22,500 nt of DNA from Chromera velia (Eukaryota > Sar > Chromeraceae): positions 6,721-29,220 of the forward strand of contig JAHBMJ010004475.1 in the NCBI GenBank assembly GCA_018398765.1, written 5' to 3'. The notes beneath the pieces are model-generated. The model made no database searches. It was not told the origin of the DNA and saw only the letters and a list, made by a program, of their open reading frames with translations. Numbering within the stretch: position 1 is the stretch's first letter; each line of letters begins with the position of its first letter. The translations under genes and the position numbers were made by a program. Below, one piece after another: positions 1-10,527 of this stretch.

Positions 1-43
1 CCCCCCCCCCCCCCCCCCCCCCCCCTCCTCTCTCTCTCTCTCT
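1..43. repeat. Poly-C run followed by (TC)n
   Basis: Twenty-five consecutive C residues are followed by a short TC dinucleotide tract. The window edge lies inside the C run, so its true length is unknown. Long C homopolymers are prone to assembly error. Confidence 0.9.
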
Positions 44-729
44 TGCATTTGCGGAATGCTCTCTCTGAAAGCTCCATGAGTTTGTGCTCAGCGAAGCAGA
101 GAGTGATCTTTCGTAGACTTTTCCGCGCTCTCGAATTTCTTGCCTCGGCGTGCTGCCTTGTTCCGGGCCTCGGCTCGTCTCATTGGCCAAACGAAGCCAT
201 GCAGACCAATCAGAAAAATTTGGGTACGAAACATGATCGAAGCATGAAGACTCTTGCTGTTCCCGCATCCTGCAGGATGCATCACATGAGGCTGTTCACG
301 ACGAGAATTTTCTCCTGCAGGTGAGAGGAGAGAGAGAGAGAGACTGTCTTCTTCCTTCTCGTTCTTTCATCCTTCAGATCCTTCGTGCTCCCTTGCTCTC
401 CCTTCTTTCTGTCACTCGTTCATGTATGTGTTTTTTCTTTTATCTCGTGTGACGACGACCCGACCAGCTCCCCGTCGAGGTTTGTGATCCAAAATGTACC
501 AAAATGCCAAAAATAGGCACCAAGGAAATAATGCTCAGATAGACCAACGAAAGAATGGAGGCATAAAAGGAAAGGACGGAAAGGAAAGGCTCGTCTCTGA
601 ATCGTTCTTTCAGTGATCATGGGCAGCTCCGATGGCTGGAGGGCTTTGATCGTTTCTTTCAGTGCAGCTTTTTCCCTTTTGTCCCTTTCCCTCTTCATTT
701 GAATTTATTCCCCTTCTCATTCTGTGCAG
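1..729 (+). other. Intron of the dehydratase gene (left part beyond the window)
   Basis: I found no exon here that would supply the family residues preceding PTNPY, such as a TDEVYG motif, in any plus frame. The stretch ends in a pyrimidine-rich tract and a TGTGCAG acceptor at 723-729. It begins with a homopolymer and a TC repeat. The remainder looks like intron sequence with TC- and TTTC-rich runs. Confidence 0.7.
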
Positions 730-3659
730 CCCACGAACCCCTACAGTGCGACCAAGTGCGCGGCAGAGCACATCGTCCGGGCGTTCTACATCTCCTTCCA
801 CGTGAGTCTAGACCTCTCGTCTGTCTGTCCAGTTCTGGGAAGGAATGAAGCGGGGGGTGTTTTCTGCTGTCGGATGGTGCCTTTCCTTTTCTCTCTTTGT
901 ACCTTTCGTTTTGTTCACGTCCGTGTCCGTTTTGTTTTTCACTTCTCTCCTTCATTCATTCATTGACTGATTGATTGATTGAGTGGATGAGGAGCGACTG
1001 CAGATGCCGATCATCATCACGAGAGGAAACAACGTGTACGGACCCCGTCAGTTGTCTCTTCTGCTTTTTCCCTTCTCTGGTTTCCAGTTTGTCTCTCTGT
1101 GTGTCTTTATATGTCTTTGACTGTTCGAGTGTGTGTGTGCGCGGCCGTCGTCCCTTGAAGTTTGTCTATCTCTTTTTGTCTTATATTTTGAGCCTGTTTA
1201 ATGTCATTTTTTCGATCAGTGGCTTTTTTCTTGCCAGTGAGCTGTTTCTTTCTTCTGTCGGTCCCTTTCTCTGTTGGAATCCGTCGCCTTGCGGCTCTCT
1301 CATTTGGCCGTCTCTTTATTTGGCTCCCGACCACAACACAGACAAACATAATATGAAGATCGGGTCGCTTCACCCACTGCTTGCAAGCCTCCTTCGTTGG
1401 TTGTCTTCCCTCCTCTCTTCCTTCGCGCATTCATTCACGTCGTTCCCTTCCCTCTTCTCTCTTCTCCTCCCTTCAACCTCAGGCCAATACCCCGAGAAAT
1501 TGATCCCAAAATTCATCAACCTGCTGGAGAGGAAGCAGAAGTGCCCCATCCACGGGGACGGAAGGTTTGTTCGTGGGTTGGATGGATGGATGGTCAAAAG
1601 GAAGAGAGCAAAACAAAGGAGAGTAGAGTAGAGGAGAGGAGAGGAGATAGGTTGGTAGGAGAGGCAGCAGTCACAGTCTTGCGCGTCTCCGTTTATTTCT
1701 CCTTTATTTTTTCTGATCCCCTATCCTGACAAACAGAAGAGAGCGAGGAAGAGAGGAACCTTTCAAACATTTTCCAGTGTACACAGATGTAGGTGGGGTT
1801 AACCTGATTGTTCTTCCATTGCGACGTCTATAAGCTGGTCATTGAATCAGTCAGACAGTCTGTGTGCATGCAAAAATGTGTGTGCAAATTGAGTGCGTGC
1901 AGCCACAGAAGGTCGTTTCTGTTTGTGGAGGACGTGGCAGAGGCATACAAGACGGTCAGTTGAGAGAAGAGCTGGGAGGGACGGAAGGAGGAGGCGCGGC
2001 ACAAAGAGAAGGGGTGCATGGTCATTTGTCTTTCTCCCTTTCTTCTTTTTTTCCCTTTCGAATCTGTCTGTTTGTCTTTGCTTTCGCGTTGCATCAGTCT
2101 GTTTGTCGCTTTGGTTGCTTGAAACGTGGGCAACTATTTCTCCACCAAGGTGGAAGATAGGCACAGAAAAGCATGAGCATGGCAGTTCTCCTAGATTTTC
2201 CCTCTGAGACACTGAATGAGACAGAGAAAGAAAGAAAGAGCACGCACGTTCTTTTTAAAAAAAGTCTTTTTGGGGGGGCCAGTCGGGGAATGATAAAAGA
2301 TGTATTTGCATAATGTGTGCAAGATGTCATCTGTCTCTCTTTCTGGGTGTGCAGGTCCTCCTGTACGGTCGGGTCGGGGAGACGTACAACATCGCTCATC
2401 AGTTTGAGGTCTGTCAGACAGGCAGGCAGATCGAGGCAGACGGAAGAATGTGCATGCGTCCATGTGTGTTGTCCGTCTCCCTGAGTGTTCCTCCTTCCGT
2501 GCTCCGAGAAGCAAATACGTGGGCAAGGTCTCTTCATCTTTACCAAGTGACTGAGCACCGAGAGACGGTGAAACAGCAATGGTGTACGATCACCTGACTA
2601 GGAGCGTATATGCGATCTGCACTTAAAGGGCGTGTCGTGGGAATTCAGGCGATCAGTGCGTACATGTGAGGGAACTGAACTCGACAAAGCTAGGGGAGTG
2701 GCAGGCAGGCAGGCAGGCAGGCAGGGAGGGAGGGAGGCATCAATCAACAGAAAAAGAGAAGTAGAGGGAAGGCTATCTGAGCAGCGCACCGACTCTTCTT
2801 GATCTCTGCTTTATTCCAATTTCTGGCCAGATGTTTTCCTTCTTCAACGTCAACCTGAATGAGTTTGGTTGTGTGGATGTGTCAATTGTCTCTGCATGCA
2901 GGTGACGAACCTGGAGGTCGGGCAGCAATTGGCGAAACTCTTCGGGAGAAGCCCTGAGGAGGCCATCTACTTCGTGCGAGATCGGTGGGTCGATTTCTTT
3001 CTCCCTCACCCTCTCTCTCCCTCTCTTCTTGTTCATCCGCCGTTTCCTTCTGGTTGAGAGGTGAGGAATCTGTCCTCTTTTCGTCGTCTCTTCTGTCTTT
3101 GTTTGAATTTGTCTGGATGCTCGCTTGACCGTCAAGTGTCTCCTCCTCTCCATCTTCCCCTTCTGCCGTTCCTCATGCCAGCGCGAATGTATGCAGAATG
3201 AGTGAAGGAGCAATGCACATTCACTTCTTCACTTTCTCTCACCTTCTGTCCCTCCCCCCCCCTGTGCAGAGACTACAACGACAGAAGGTACAAGATCTCC
3301 CACGAGAAGATCAAGTCCCTCGGCTGGGAGCCCAAAACTTCCTTCGAGGACGGACTGAGGAAAACCATCGACTGGTAAGATTCTGTTTGCAGGTCTCTCT
3401 TTCTGTGGATGTGTGGGGGGGGATGTCTGCGGAACAGACAGAGACGAAGAAAAGCTGTTTCGTTGTCCCTTCTACGGTGTCACACGTCTCTCATGTGTGT
3501 GTCCGATTCCCTGGCATTACCCACACGCCGCACACCTTGATCTTTTCCCCCTGCAGGTACCGGAAGCACGAAAAACACTGGACCTCTAATATCGAGAATG
3601 TCCTCACCCCCCACCCTGTGCGGCAACGTGCGACGGGATTCGGGGACCTCAGTCCTTGA
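730..3659 (+). CDS. dTDP/UDP-glucose 4,6-dehydratase (RmlB/TGDS/RHM family), C-terminal part, 8 exons
   Basis: This enzyme family uses bound NAD+ to convert dTDP- or UDP-glucose to the 4-keto-6-deoxy sugar, the committed step to rhamnose and other deoxysugars in the cytosol. I read exons 730-801, 1004-1046, 1483-1564, 1903-1954, 2355-2408, 2902-2984, 3270-3374 and 3557-3659 (TGA). They sum to 594 nt and all phases fit, giving 197 residues. Seen: the SDR catalytic Tyr-x3-Lys in PTNPYSATK at the first exon, then RGNNVYGPRQYPEKLIPKFI, then GDGSHRRSFLFVEDVAEAY, GRVGETYNI, RDYNDRRY and LGWEPKTSFEDGLRKTIDWY, in the family order. The Rossmann GxxGxxG half is missing because the window opens inside an intron. 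The protein stops soon after the dehydratase domain, so it is not the plant RHM fusion with an epimerase/reductase domain. dTDP versus UDP preference cannot be told from these exons. Confidence 0.95.
2700..2737 (+). repeat. (GGCA)n / (GGGA)n tetranucleotide repeat
   Basis: About six GGCA units run into three GGGA units. The repeat lies inside intron 5 of the dehydratase gene and has no coding potential. Confidence 0.9.
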
Positions 3660-4629
3660 CTGAAGGGGCCGAAGGGGTGCACTGACTGACGCACTAAAAG
3701 TGCGTACTTGTGTCTACCACCAGTATGAGAAAGCGCACAAGAGTGTTCTCATCATGTTTCTTTGGTGCCAGTCTTGATACATACAGATGGATTGATTAAC
3801 ACAAAGATTCATGTAGCTAGATATTTACAAATGATGACCTGCATGATTCAAAAGGTTAATGACGTCATTTTAAATATGATCATATATGAAGTATTATGAA
3901 CATGCATATCTATCACTCTAATAAGTTAGGGTTTAGAAAAGGTGACTCGGATGGCCTAGCAGATGCCAGATGGTTTAAGGTGTACCATGAAAAGATCGAC
4001 TGGTAGAAGATCGAATACTAGAAAGACTAGTAGAAAGAGCATTTAGTACACCTTATGTTACTTGAAGTTATGAAATTATATATAAAACAGCTGATTTACA
4101 TCTTATTAAGTGAGTAAGTGAGTGATTAGTGGTGCCCTAGAGCACTGTTGCTGTTTTGTCTGATAGAGGTCACCCCCACAAACGGCAGGGGGGTATACCT
4201 CATCACTGAGGCTCAGACCACACCCCGTGGCCCACCTGGTTTCCCAGGCCGCTAAAAAACAACAATCGCATCCCGGTAGTGACCTATGTGATAATAGACC
4301 CTATTTCGCCTATATAAGGGGCTCTTAGATGGTAAAAAAAATTAAAAACACTTTGTATAGCAAAATTAAGCCTATATATAGCATAGTTATGACTTTTTTA
4401 ACACTTTTAAATGTTTTTTACATGTTCTAACTTGTTTAGAAGATTATATATTTGCCTTAAAAAAGCTTTAAAAAGGTTTCCCAACTATAGGGGCAACATA
4501 CGTATCTATACACATTATGGAGGTGGCAATCATCATGAGATAAAAATGTAGGCTAGCTAGGGGTGTTTCCATGACCTACCAATTATTTGGCTTCTCGTGC
4601 TTGATGAGAGCATTATGGGGTGTTTTTAG
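3660..4629. other. AT-rich intergenic DNA downstream of the dehydratase gene
   Basis: No coding region is supported. The composition turns AT-rich soon after the stop codon, with many short A and T runs. A more GC-rich island lies at about 4130-4280. A TATATAAGG box-like string is at about 4312-4320. A possible tRNA-like element at 3941-4062 is listed separately. A copy and a half of TTTAGGG-type sequence at 3926-3936 is too short to count as telomeric. Confidence 0.6.
3941..4062 (+). repeat. Possible tRNA-derived SINE fragment with a 10-bp inverted repeat
   Basis: An A-box-like string TGGCCTAGCAG (3952-3962) and a weak B-box-like string AGATCGAATAC (4008-4018) are spaced about 55 bp apart, as in Pol III type 2 promoters with a long variable arm. 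A perfect 10-bp inverted repeat (TAAGGTGTAC at 3976-3985, GTACACCTTA at 4046-4055) overlaps this part. No full cloverleaf could be drawn, and no second copy was seen in the window. Alternatively it is chance AT-rich sequence. Confidence 0.22.
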
Positions 4630-5394
4630 ATGTGTCGAATTCCAGGAGCCCATCTTAGTCGCATTCAACTTTTTTGGCCGTCTACATCCATGCTGAATGC
4701 CTCTGTAGGAACCGGACTGCTTGCTTTGAAAGCAGCTCGTGTGTTTTTTATAAGAAGCCCGTGTGTGGCTCATCTGACCGGTCTTTCCCGCTCGCAAGCT
4801 TGCGCCACTTTTTGCTTCTCCCGACAGGTCTTCTGGAGCATGATTATGTCAGCATGCATGCATGGGCATCTTTGTGGTTTGGTAGCGTGGTCAATTTAAT
4901 TTACGATATGCATTGCCTGCATATATATCTGCAAATCCCGTCTTTCTTTTCTTCTTGTATGGCATCATGCCAGTCTGCTGAACGCCAAGACAGAGAGGAG
5001 AACGCCTTGAAGCCGGGCCCCCAGCACAAGAAAGAAGGACCTGGGCAGAACGGAGTCATAGCTGACGATACCCAGCAAGACACCCGTCCGGTCCATCAGT
5101 CCCCTTCGTCTCTCTCTCTGTATTCTTTCTGTGGTTTCTCTCTCATCATGCAGCCCTCTTCATTTTTGTGCTCGATTATAATTTTTTTTCTGTTCCATCA
5201 AGGATTCCGTTCACCAACCTGGAAGAGGTATGAGAGAACTTCAAGCAGGAAAGGACATCAAATGCATGACAGGAAGGCAGCAGGAATTCGAGAAACCAAG
5301 AATGACTATCCCTCCCCCCCTTTTCCCTTTTGTGTTTGCACGTCTCTTATCTCGTCGTTCTGTCTGAACATGTCTGCAAGCTTGTTTCTTTTTG

Positions 5395-5402
5395 CAAATA
5401 TG
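5395..5402 (+). repeat. Left target-site duplication of the hAT-like element
   Basis: CAAATATG directly abuts the left terminus. It pairs with CAAATGTG at 5869-5876, a 7 of 8 match. Confidence 0.7.
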
Positions 5403-5868
5403 CAGGGTTGCTTTTCTGGTCGGTAACAGGTCTAGTCTACCGGCAATTGCCGGTAACCGGTAATGGCCTCAGTCTGCCTTCCTTTTACCGACAAAAAAAA
5501 TGATGAAAATTAAGGTCAAAAAAAAAAAATTAAGGTGCACCTGTCTGGGCTAGCTATGGTTATTGCGGCCAGCAGTTCTCTGTCTTTGGGTGCCAAGTGC
5601 AAGACAGGACCCACTGCTTTGACCTACATCATCTTCAAGCACACTGGCCGCATAGCTGTCCCTACAGATGACGCATTAACTTTTTGAATTAACATTAAGT
5701 CTAGCCTTAAGTGATTGATTGATTGACCTATAACGTAGGACTTTGGTTATTGAAAAGTGTTACTATTAGAATTCTGCCAAGTCTTTGCCAACTGCCAGCA
5801 AACTCTGCCAGTAATTACCGGTTACCGGTAATGAAGCTTGTCTACCGCCAAAAAAATCGGCAACCCTG
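5403..5868. mobile_element. Non-autonomous hAT-type element (MITE), 466 bp
   Basis: The ends are CAGGGTTGC at 5403-5411 and its reverse complement GCAACCCTG at 5860-5868. The flanks are CAAATATG (5395-5402) and CAAATGTG (5869-5876), an 8-bp direct repeat with one mismatch. Eight-bp duplications and CAGGG-type termini are hallmarks of the hAT superfamily. Subterminal sequences also pair: TTGCCGGTAACCGGTAAT (5447-5464) matches the reverse complement of 5815-5832 with one difference. Short TGCCAA/TGCCAG motifs near the right end resemble hAT subterminal repeats. No transposase is encoded, so movement would have depended on an enzyme supplied in trans. The decayed duplication suggests an insertion that is not very recent. 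Confidence 0.8.
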
Positions 5869-5876
5869 CAAATGTG
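5869..5876 (+). repeat. Right target-site duplication of the hAT-like element
   Basis: CAAATGTG directly abuts the right terminus. It differs from the left copy by one transition. Confidence 0.7.
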
Positions 5877-7555
5877 GCATCTGCATTCACCAAGCTGCTT
5901 TCAAATGAAGCAATTAAGATGACCGTTTGATTCATCCCATTTGCATACATGCAGGTGACAGACGATCGTCAGAAGACAAAGGGCACACAGATGATGGCAG
6001 AGTGAGAAGAGAGGAGAAAGTCAGACCCAAAATGGGAAAAGGCCTTCCAGGTGTTAGAGCGTTTTGACAGGTAAATAGGCGGAACCGTGGCTGAGGCCCC
6101 TGAGCAAGCAAGAGCCCAGGGCAAGAACCATTGTACTCTAGGTTATACTAACAGGGGTGTGGGTTCTCGGGGACTCTTTCTGGGGTAGACTATTCAGGAT
6201 AGGACCGTCAGGAAGTAAAAACGGTCGCAGGCTTCTTATGGTCACCCTGTACGGTGTGTGGCTATCTGCTTGTCTGTCTGTCTGCCTGATGAATGAGCGA
6301 CGTTGAGCGTATCTGTAGACAAATCGCCGGGGACTGGGAGGTCAGGAAACGATTCTATCGTGACAGAAGGGGTCTAAGCCAAGCTGCGACACACTAGGCG
6401 ACGGACAGTCTGGTTGAGTAATTAAGTCAGGATTTGAAGGGCATCAAAATACGTCTGACAAAAACAAAGTTCAACTTTCAAAGACTTTTTGCTTGACTTT
6501 TTGCGATACCTGTTACATTTGTTGTAATGTTCTGCAACTATCACTTACTTTGATTCTAATTATTGCTACTATCAATCAGGGTAACATTTTTAGATATATT
6601 ATTCAATAAATTTCTATCTACAAGTCGTAGTTATCCCATCCTCTCCAATAACATATGTTTTCACTCTGAGGTTTCAGTATATATATAATTCAAGTTTATT
6701 GCTTTGAAAGTCAAAGATTTCAAAGTTTTAATAAACAATATATGGTGAAAATTAACTTTGAATATGATTCCTACTATGATTCGATCTAATATAAATTTAT
6801 CAAAGAATATGATGCACTAGTTGTCTAACTAGTTGTAGGCTACTTGTAGCTAGAGTTGTAGTCTGAGGCAATATATAGTTATAATTAGGCCCCTAAGGTT
6901 ATGACTAGGGTTATGAGGACTTTTTGCACGGTTGCACCTGGCAATGCACCAACTATACTAATGTATGAATCAAAAATTTCTAAGTGTGGGATTGGAGGGA
7001 AAAAAAAAAAAGAAAAAAAAAAAACTCAAATCTGACCCATAAAAATTCTAACTTTAACTCCCCCCCTTAAAAATTCGGATTGACCTACACTGTTTAGAGT
7101 GTAAAAATTCTGAATCTACGTTTCAACTCTGAGTGTTTTAAAACTTTTTAGAAGCTTTGAAAGCATAGATTTCATTTTCACTCAGAGTGTGCAGACATTC
7201 ATACCAACACACCGTGGTGTTATCCACTTCGGTCGAAGTCCATACAGAACAGTCATGCCCGTCTGTCAAATACACGGTCGCGTTCCACTCTTTTTTGAAT
7301 TAGGACACTGCTGCACCGCTTATAATACTCTCAAAAGAAAACTCGTCCTTATGCTAGAAGGAAAGCAAAGACTGCCCCCACTTTGATCCCTTCACTCTTT
7401 CACAATGCAACAAGCCAGGCAACGAGAGACTTAAAGTTGGTCTTGAATCGTGAAAGCCTTATGCCGTCGGTCAAGCAACACTAGATCCAAAAAATGATTT
7501 TTAGAACTGTTTTGCACTGTCTGTCAAATCAACAAATAAAGTCTTCGTCACCACT

Positions 7556-7800
7556 GACAGATAGACCATGACAGACAGATAGACAGACAGACAGAAAGGC
7601 AGACAGATGGACAGACACTGTTAGCTGGAAAACAAACAGATAGACACGGCCGGAGATAGACAAGTAGCCAGATTAATATACAGACAAACAGAGAGACACA
7701 AAGGCAGACGGACATACGGACAAACAAACAGATCGACGGACAGATAACGAGACAGAGAAACAAACAGATAGACAGTCAGCCAAACAAACAAACATTGAAA
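7556..7800 (+). repeat. Degenerate (GACA)n/(GATA)n repeat
   Basis: Imperfect GACA, GATA and AACA tetramers recur over about 240 bp, densest at 7558-7620. The minus-strand reading frame through it (Cys/Leu/Val/Ser-rich) is a product of the repeat and not a gene. Confidence 0.9.
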
Positions 7801-8311
7801 GAAATACAGACTAGGAATACAGCGTAGTGGACTAGGTGGCTGCAGCTACTAAGAAAAGAGGCCATTCAAGTTGTATGAACGACCATGAACGACCATTGAC
7901 TCTGAGTGAGTATTGACTGACCTTGCGAAGTCCATAACCTCGGCAGTGTCCTTTTTAGTCAATTAAGTCGTTTCTATGTAAAGCTCTACGGAACTGAAGA
8001 GCCTTCTTGAAAGTTTGCGGAAAGATGCATAAATTCTCAGGCAGTTGTATGGAACAAAGGAAACAAGCTAACATGAGCGAACTCTGAACCTTCCTGCATG
8101 TGAACGCGCTCGATGCATGCAACATTTGCATACATGCTGCATGCAGTGCGTGCGCTTGCATAGTTCGCGATATCATGCAGCCTCCATGTGCGCACGATTA
8201 TACGCGCGATTGAGTTTGAAACGCGGAGACTGCTGGGAGAGAGTTTCTGCATGACAGGCCGGGGCATGCCCAGTCCGAACCACTTTGACGGCTAGGTCTG
8301 CCGAAAGTTCA

Positions 8312-8390
8312 TTGAAAAAAAAAAGAAAAAAAAGAAGAAAAGAAAAAAAAAACTCAAAATGGGCTAAGAAAAATTCTTTTTTTTTTTTCT
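8312..8390. repeat. A-rich tract followed by a T tract
   Basis: A purine run of mostly A (8312-8351) is followed about 25 bp later by a run of T (to about 8390). Together they could fold as a hairpin. The sequence just after the A run resembles that after the A run near 7000-7023. Confidence 0.7.
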
Positions 8391-9237
8391 CATCCCATAC
8401 CTATAAAAAAATTTATGATTCCAAATTACCAGCAAAATTATCAGGATGCTAAAGATACAAAATACTAGAGAAAATAATAATGAGTTCAAGCCTATATACT
8501 ATACACGAGTTCGGACTTAAAGTAATGTTATTAAAAAGAATGACATACTTTTTAATTGGCTTTTCAAAAAGTTTCAAACATCTACTCGTATTCTTAGACT
8601 AAGCTCATAGCCTTAAGAGCTAGCCAAACAGTAGAATCTCAACTATAGTCTCAATAGAATCTCAATCGGACAAGCCCCATGAGTTGAACGTTCAATGAAC
8701 TCCATGAAGTTTGGCTTTGCGTGGTTCTCAAATAAACACCCCTCCTTCCACTCCTTACTGGGGACTGCCTGTCGTGGAGGCTGTCGATCATTTACGTAAG
8801 ACCGAGGTTCGCGACAATAAAGGGACAAGGAGGCGGACAGGCAGGAAAAGAGAGGAAAGAAGAATGAGCGAAAAAAGGAAGGAGCAAAGGGACGGAGGGA
8901 GGCAAGGCTCGATCAACCAGAGAGAGGGGGGAGAGTGAAAGAAGGAGGGGGAAGCAAACACTGGAGCATCCACATGCAACACATACGAATGGCCCCATGC
9001 ATCCAGAGACGCCCTTATGATAAAACACGGCTGGATCAAAACACAGAGGTCTCTGTGGACCCTCCCTCTTTGTTTTTTTTTTCTCTTTGTTTAGCCCCCG
9101 TATGTGGGTGTGTGACGAGGAACGCGAATTAGTTGAACGGCAACACAGAAGGAAGAGAGGACGAGAGAAAAGGAGTTGACTAGAAGGTTGGAAGGAGGAA
9201 GAAAGTCGTCTGACTCGATCGTTACCAACTGTATATG

Positions 9238-9528
9238 CTATGCATGTACCATTGAATGGATATGCATGCAGAGAGAACCTGATTCGGGATGAATACCCCG
9301 TGTTACAGTCCACGGCCCCACTGTTGCCTTGTGGAACGCTATCAAATGAAAGTCCTTTGGAACGCCATCAAATCTTCCGTACACACGCAAAAATAAAGGG
9401 TGAGATGACGGCTGCGCAAGTGAATCACCATAGACGCACGAAATGTAGTCAGATCCGTGCAAAGGGAGTGGATGGGCAGTTGAAGAAGAAAAGAGGCAGC
9501 CCAGAATGGCGAAGAAGAACACCGCCAT
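9238..9528 (-). CDS. Weak candidate small secreted-protein ORF
   Basis: A minus-strand ORF from the ATG at 9528 has a signal-peptide-like start: M-A, then a hydrophobic core (VFFFAILGCLF), then small residues and a plausible cleavage site after SSSTA. The open frame gives 96 residues with no recognisable domain, and the frame is also open upstream of this ATG. It could be a first exon, because GT dinucleotides follow within the frame, but no convincing second exon was found. It lies downstream of the ABCG gene on the same strand. Chance is a serious alternative. Confidence 0.2.
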   Translation of the reverse strand: MAVFFFAILGCLFSSSTAHPLPLHGSDYISCVYGDSLAQPSSHPLFLRVYGRFDGVPKDFHLIAFHKATVGPWTVTRGIHPESGSLCMHIHSMVHA

Positions 9529-10328
9529 AGACTGAGGACTATCTGATTCCTTCAGCCCCCATTCCTTTTTTGTGTACACATCAGCACTCCGTACTTATCT
9601 GGCAGGTAGAGGGGAAGGAAGCTCTCGTCTGTCTCAATCCAACATCTACATACCAACAGCTAGAGGAAGAGGACGTAGAGCTGCTGGAAGAAGAGGGAAC
9701 AAGGGACGGAGGAAGGAGCTTGTGATGGATCCTCGCTTCGAAGCTCTCTCTCCCATGTTTTGTTCTCTTCTGTTCTTCTTCTGATCTTCTTTGAATTTCG
9801 TTCCCTGCCCTCAAAGCAGAGAAGGGTCATGCAGGGTGAGGTGCAAAGGACAAGAAGAGGAGACGATCGACGTGTGATGGAGACAATGAAGATATTTCTG
9901 CCTGCATGATGAATGCGTTTTCGACTTGAGTGGGCCTGTACTTGTAGTGGACATCACGATGTGGGACTCACGTTAACAGAAGCAACCAGAAATCGAGTGC
10001 ATGCATGCACATTGGCACTAAGAAGGGAACAACAACAGACAAACAGACAGAGAGGCACGAGACGTTCGAAAGAGCGGACTTAATTTCGCACTCTTTCTTT
10101 TTCTTTACTTACATGCCCATCAGCCAAGCGTCTTGTCATCCCATTTTATCCGTGGACTCATCCTTTCATCCGTCCTATCCATCCATTCATCCATGGAATC
10201 TATCAGCACGAGTGTATGCAATAAGTGCCCCATCTATTCAGCCAACCTCCGCCTTCCTCTCCCCCTCCTTCCGGAACTTCTAGCCAGTTGATGTTCTGTT
10301 TTACAGCCGTCATTCAGGAGTTCCCTTT
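9529..10328. other. Intergenic region 3' of the ABCG gene
   Basis: This is the downstream flank of the minus-strand ABCG gene, so part of it is presumably 3' UTR. It contains AGAGGAAGAGGA-type tracts at about 9660-9710, TGCATGCATGCA at 9998-10009 and ATCC-rich stretches at about 10140-10200. I see no gene in it. Confidence 0.5.
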
Positions 10329-10491
10329 TCAGACGGTTTTGCGGGTGAGCTTCCATCTGAGGAGGCCAAAGCCGACAACCCAGAAGAAGAAAAGGAAGGC
10401 CACAAGGACAGCAAAGTGAGGCCCGACGTTGTTGAAGGACTCGGAAGGATCTAGGTGGACTTTGTGACTCTTCAGATACTCGTCTCCTGTC

Positions 10492-10527
<36 letters not shown>

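Larger units (their letters stand above)
4630..6067 (+). other. Intergenic stretch with a speculative 4-exon ORF interrupted by a transposon
   Basis: A phase-consistent chain can be drawn: 4630-4881 from an ATG, 4974-5090, 5203-5227 and 5955-6067 (TGA), with GT..AG ends. It totals 507 nt, or 168 residues. The second and fourth segments read as hydrophilic and charged, which is mildly exon-like. However, the third exon would be only 25 nt, the product has no recognisable domain, and such chains arise by chance. The hAT-like element at 5403-5868 would sit in its last intron. I do not call a gene here with confidence. Confidence 0.15.
6068..9237. other. Repeat-bearing intergenic DNA without a supported gene
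   Basis: A GC-richer patch (about 6070-6300) contains a hairpin with arms GACCGT (6203-6208) and ACGGTC (6221-6226). It gives way to AT-rich DNA to about 7190. A 10-bp inverted repeat, ACTCTGAGTG (7126-7135) and CACTCAGAGT (7179-7188), lies within. Two A-rich tracts (about 7000-7023 and 8312-8351) are each followed by a similar ACTCAAA...AAAAATTCT string. The GACA/GATA repeat is listed separately. From about 8800 to 9240 the sequence is GA-rich on the plus strand. I see no splice-consistent coding chain. Confidence 0.6.

Noticed and set aside
3926-3936. Interstitial telomere repeat (TTAGGGTTTAG)
   Set aside because: Only about one and a half units, as expected by chance in AT-rich DNA.
4674-5426. 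250-residue plus-strand open frame
   Set aside because: It lacks domain features, covers pyrimidine-rich intron-like tracts and ends inside the hAT-like element.
6190-6230. SRP-RNA-like or other structured RNA
   Set aside because: A 6-bp stem with a purine-rich loop superficially recalls SRP helix 8, but the conserved loop bases and the rest of the fold are absent.
7556-7800. CRISPR-like array
   Set aside because: Tetranucleotide simple repeat with no unique spacers, in a eukaryotic context.
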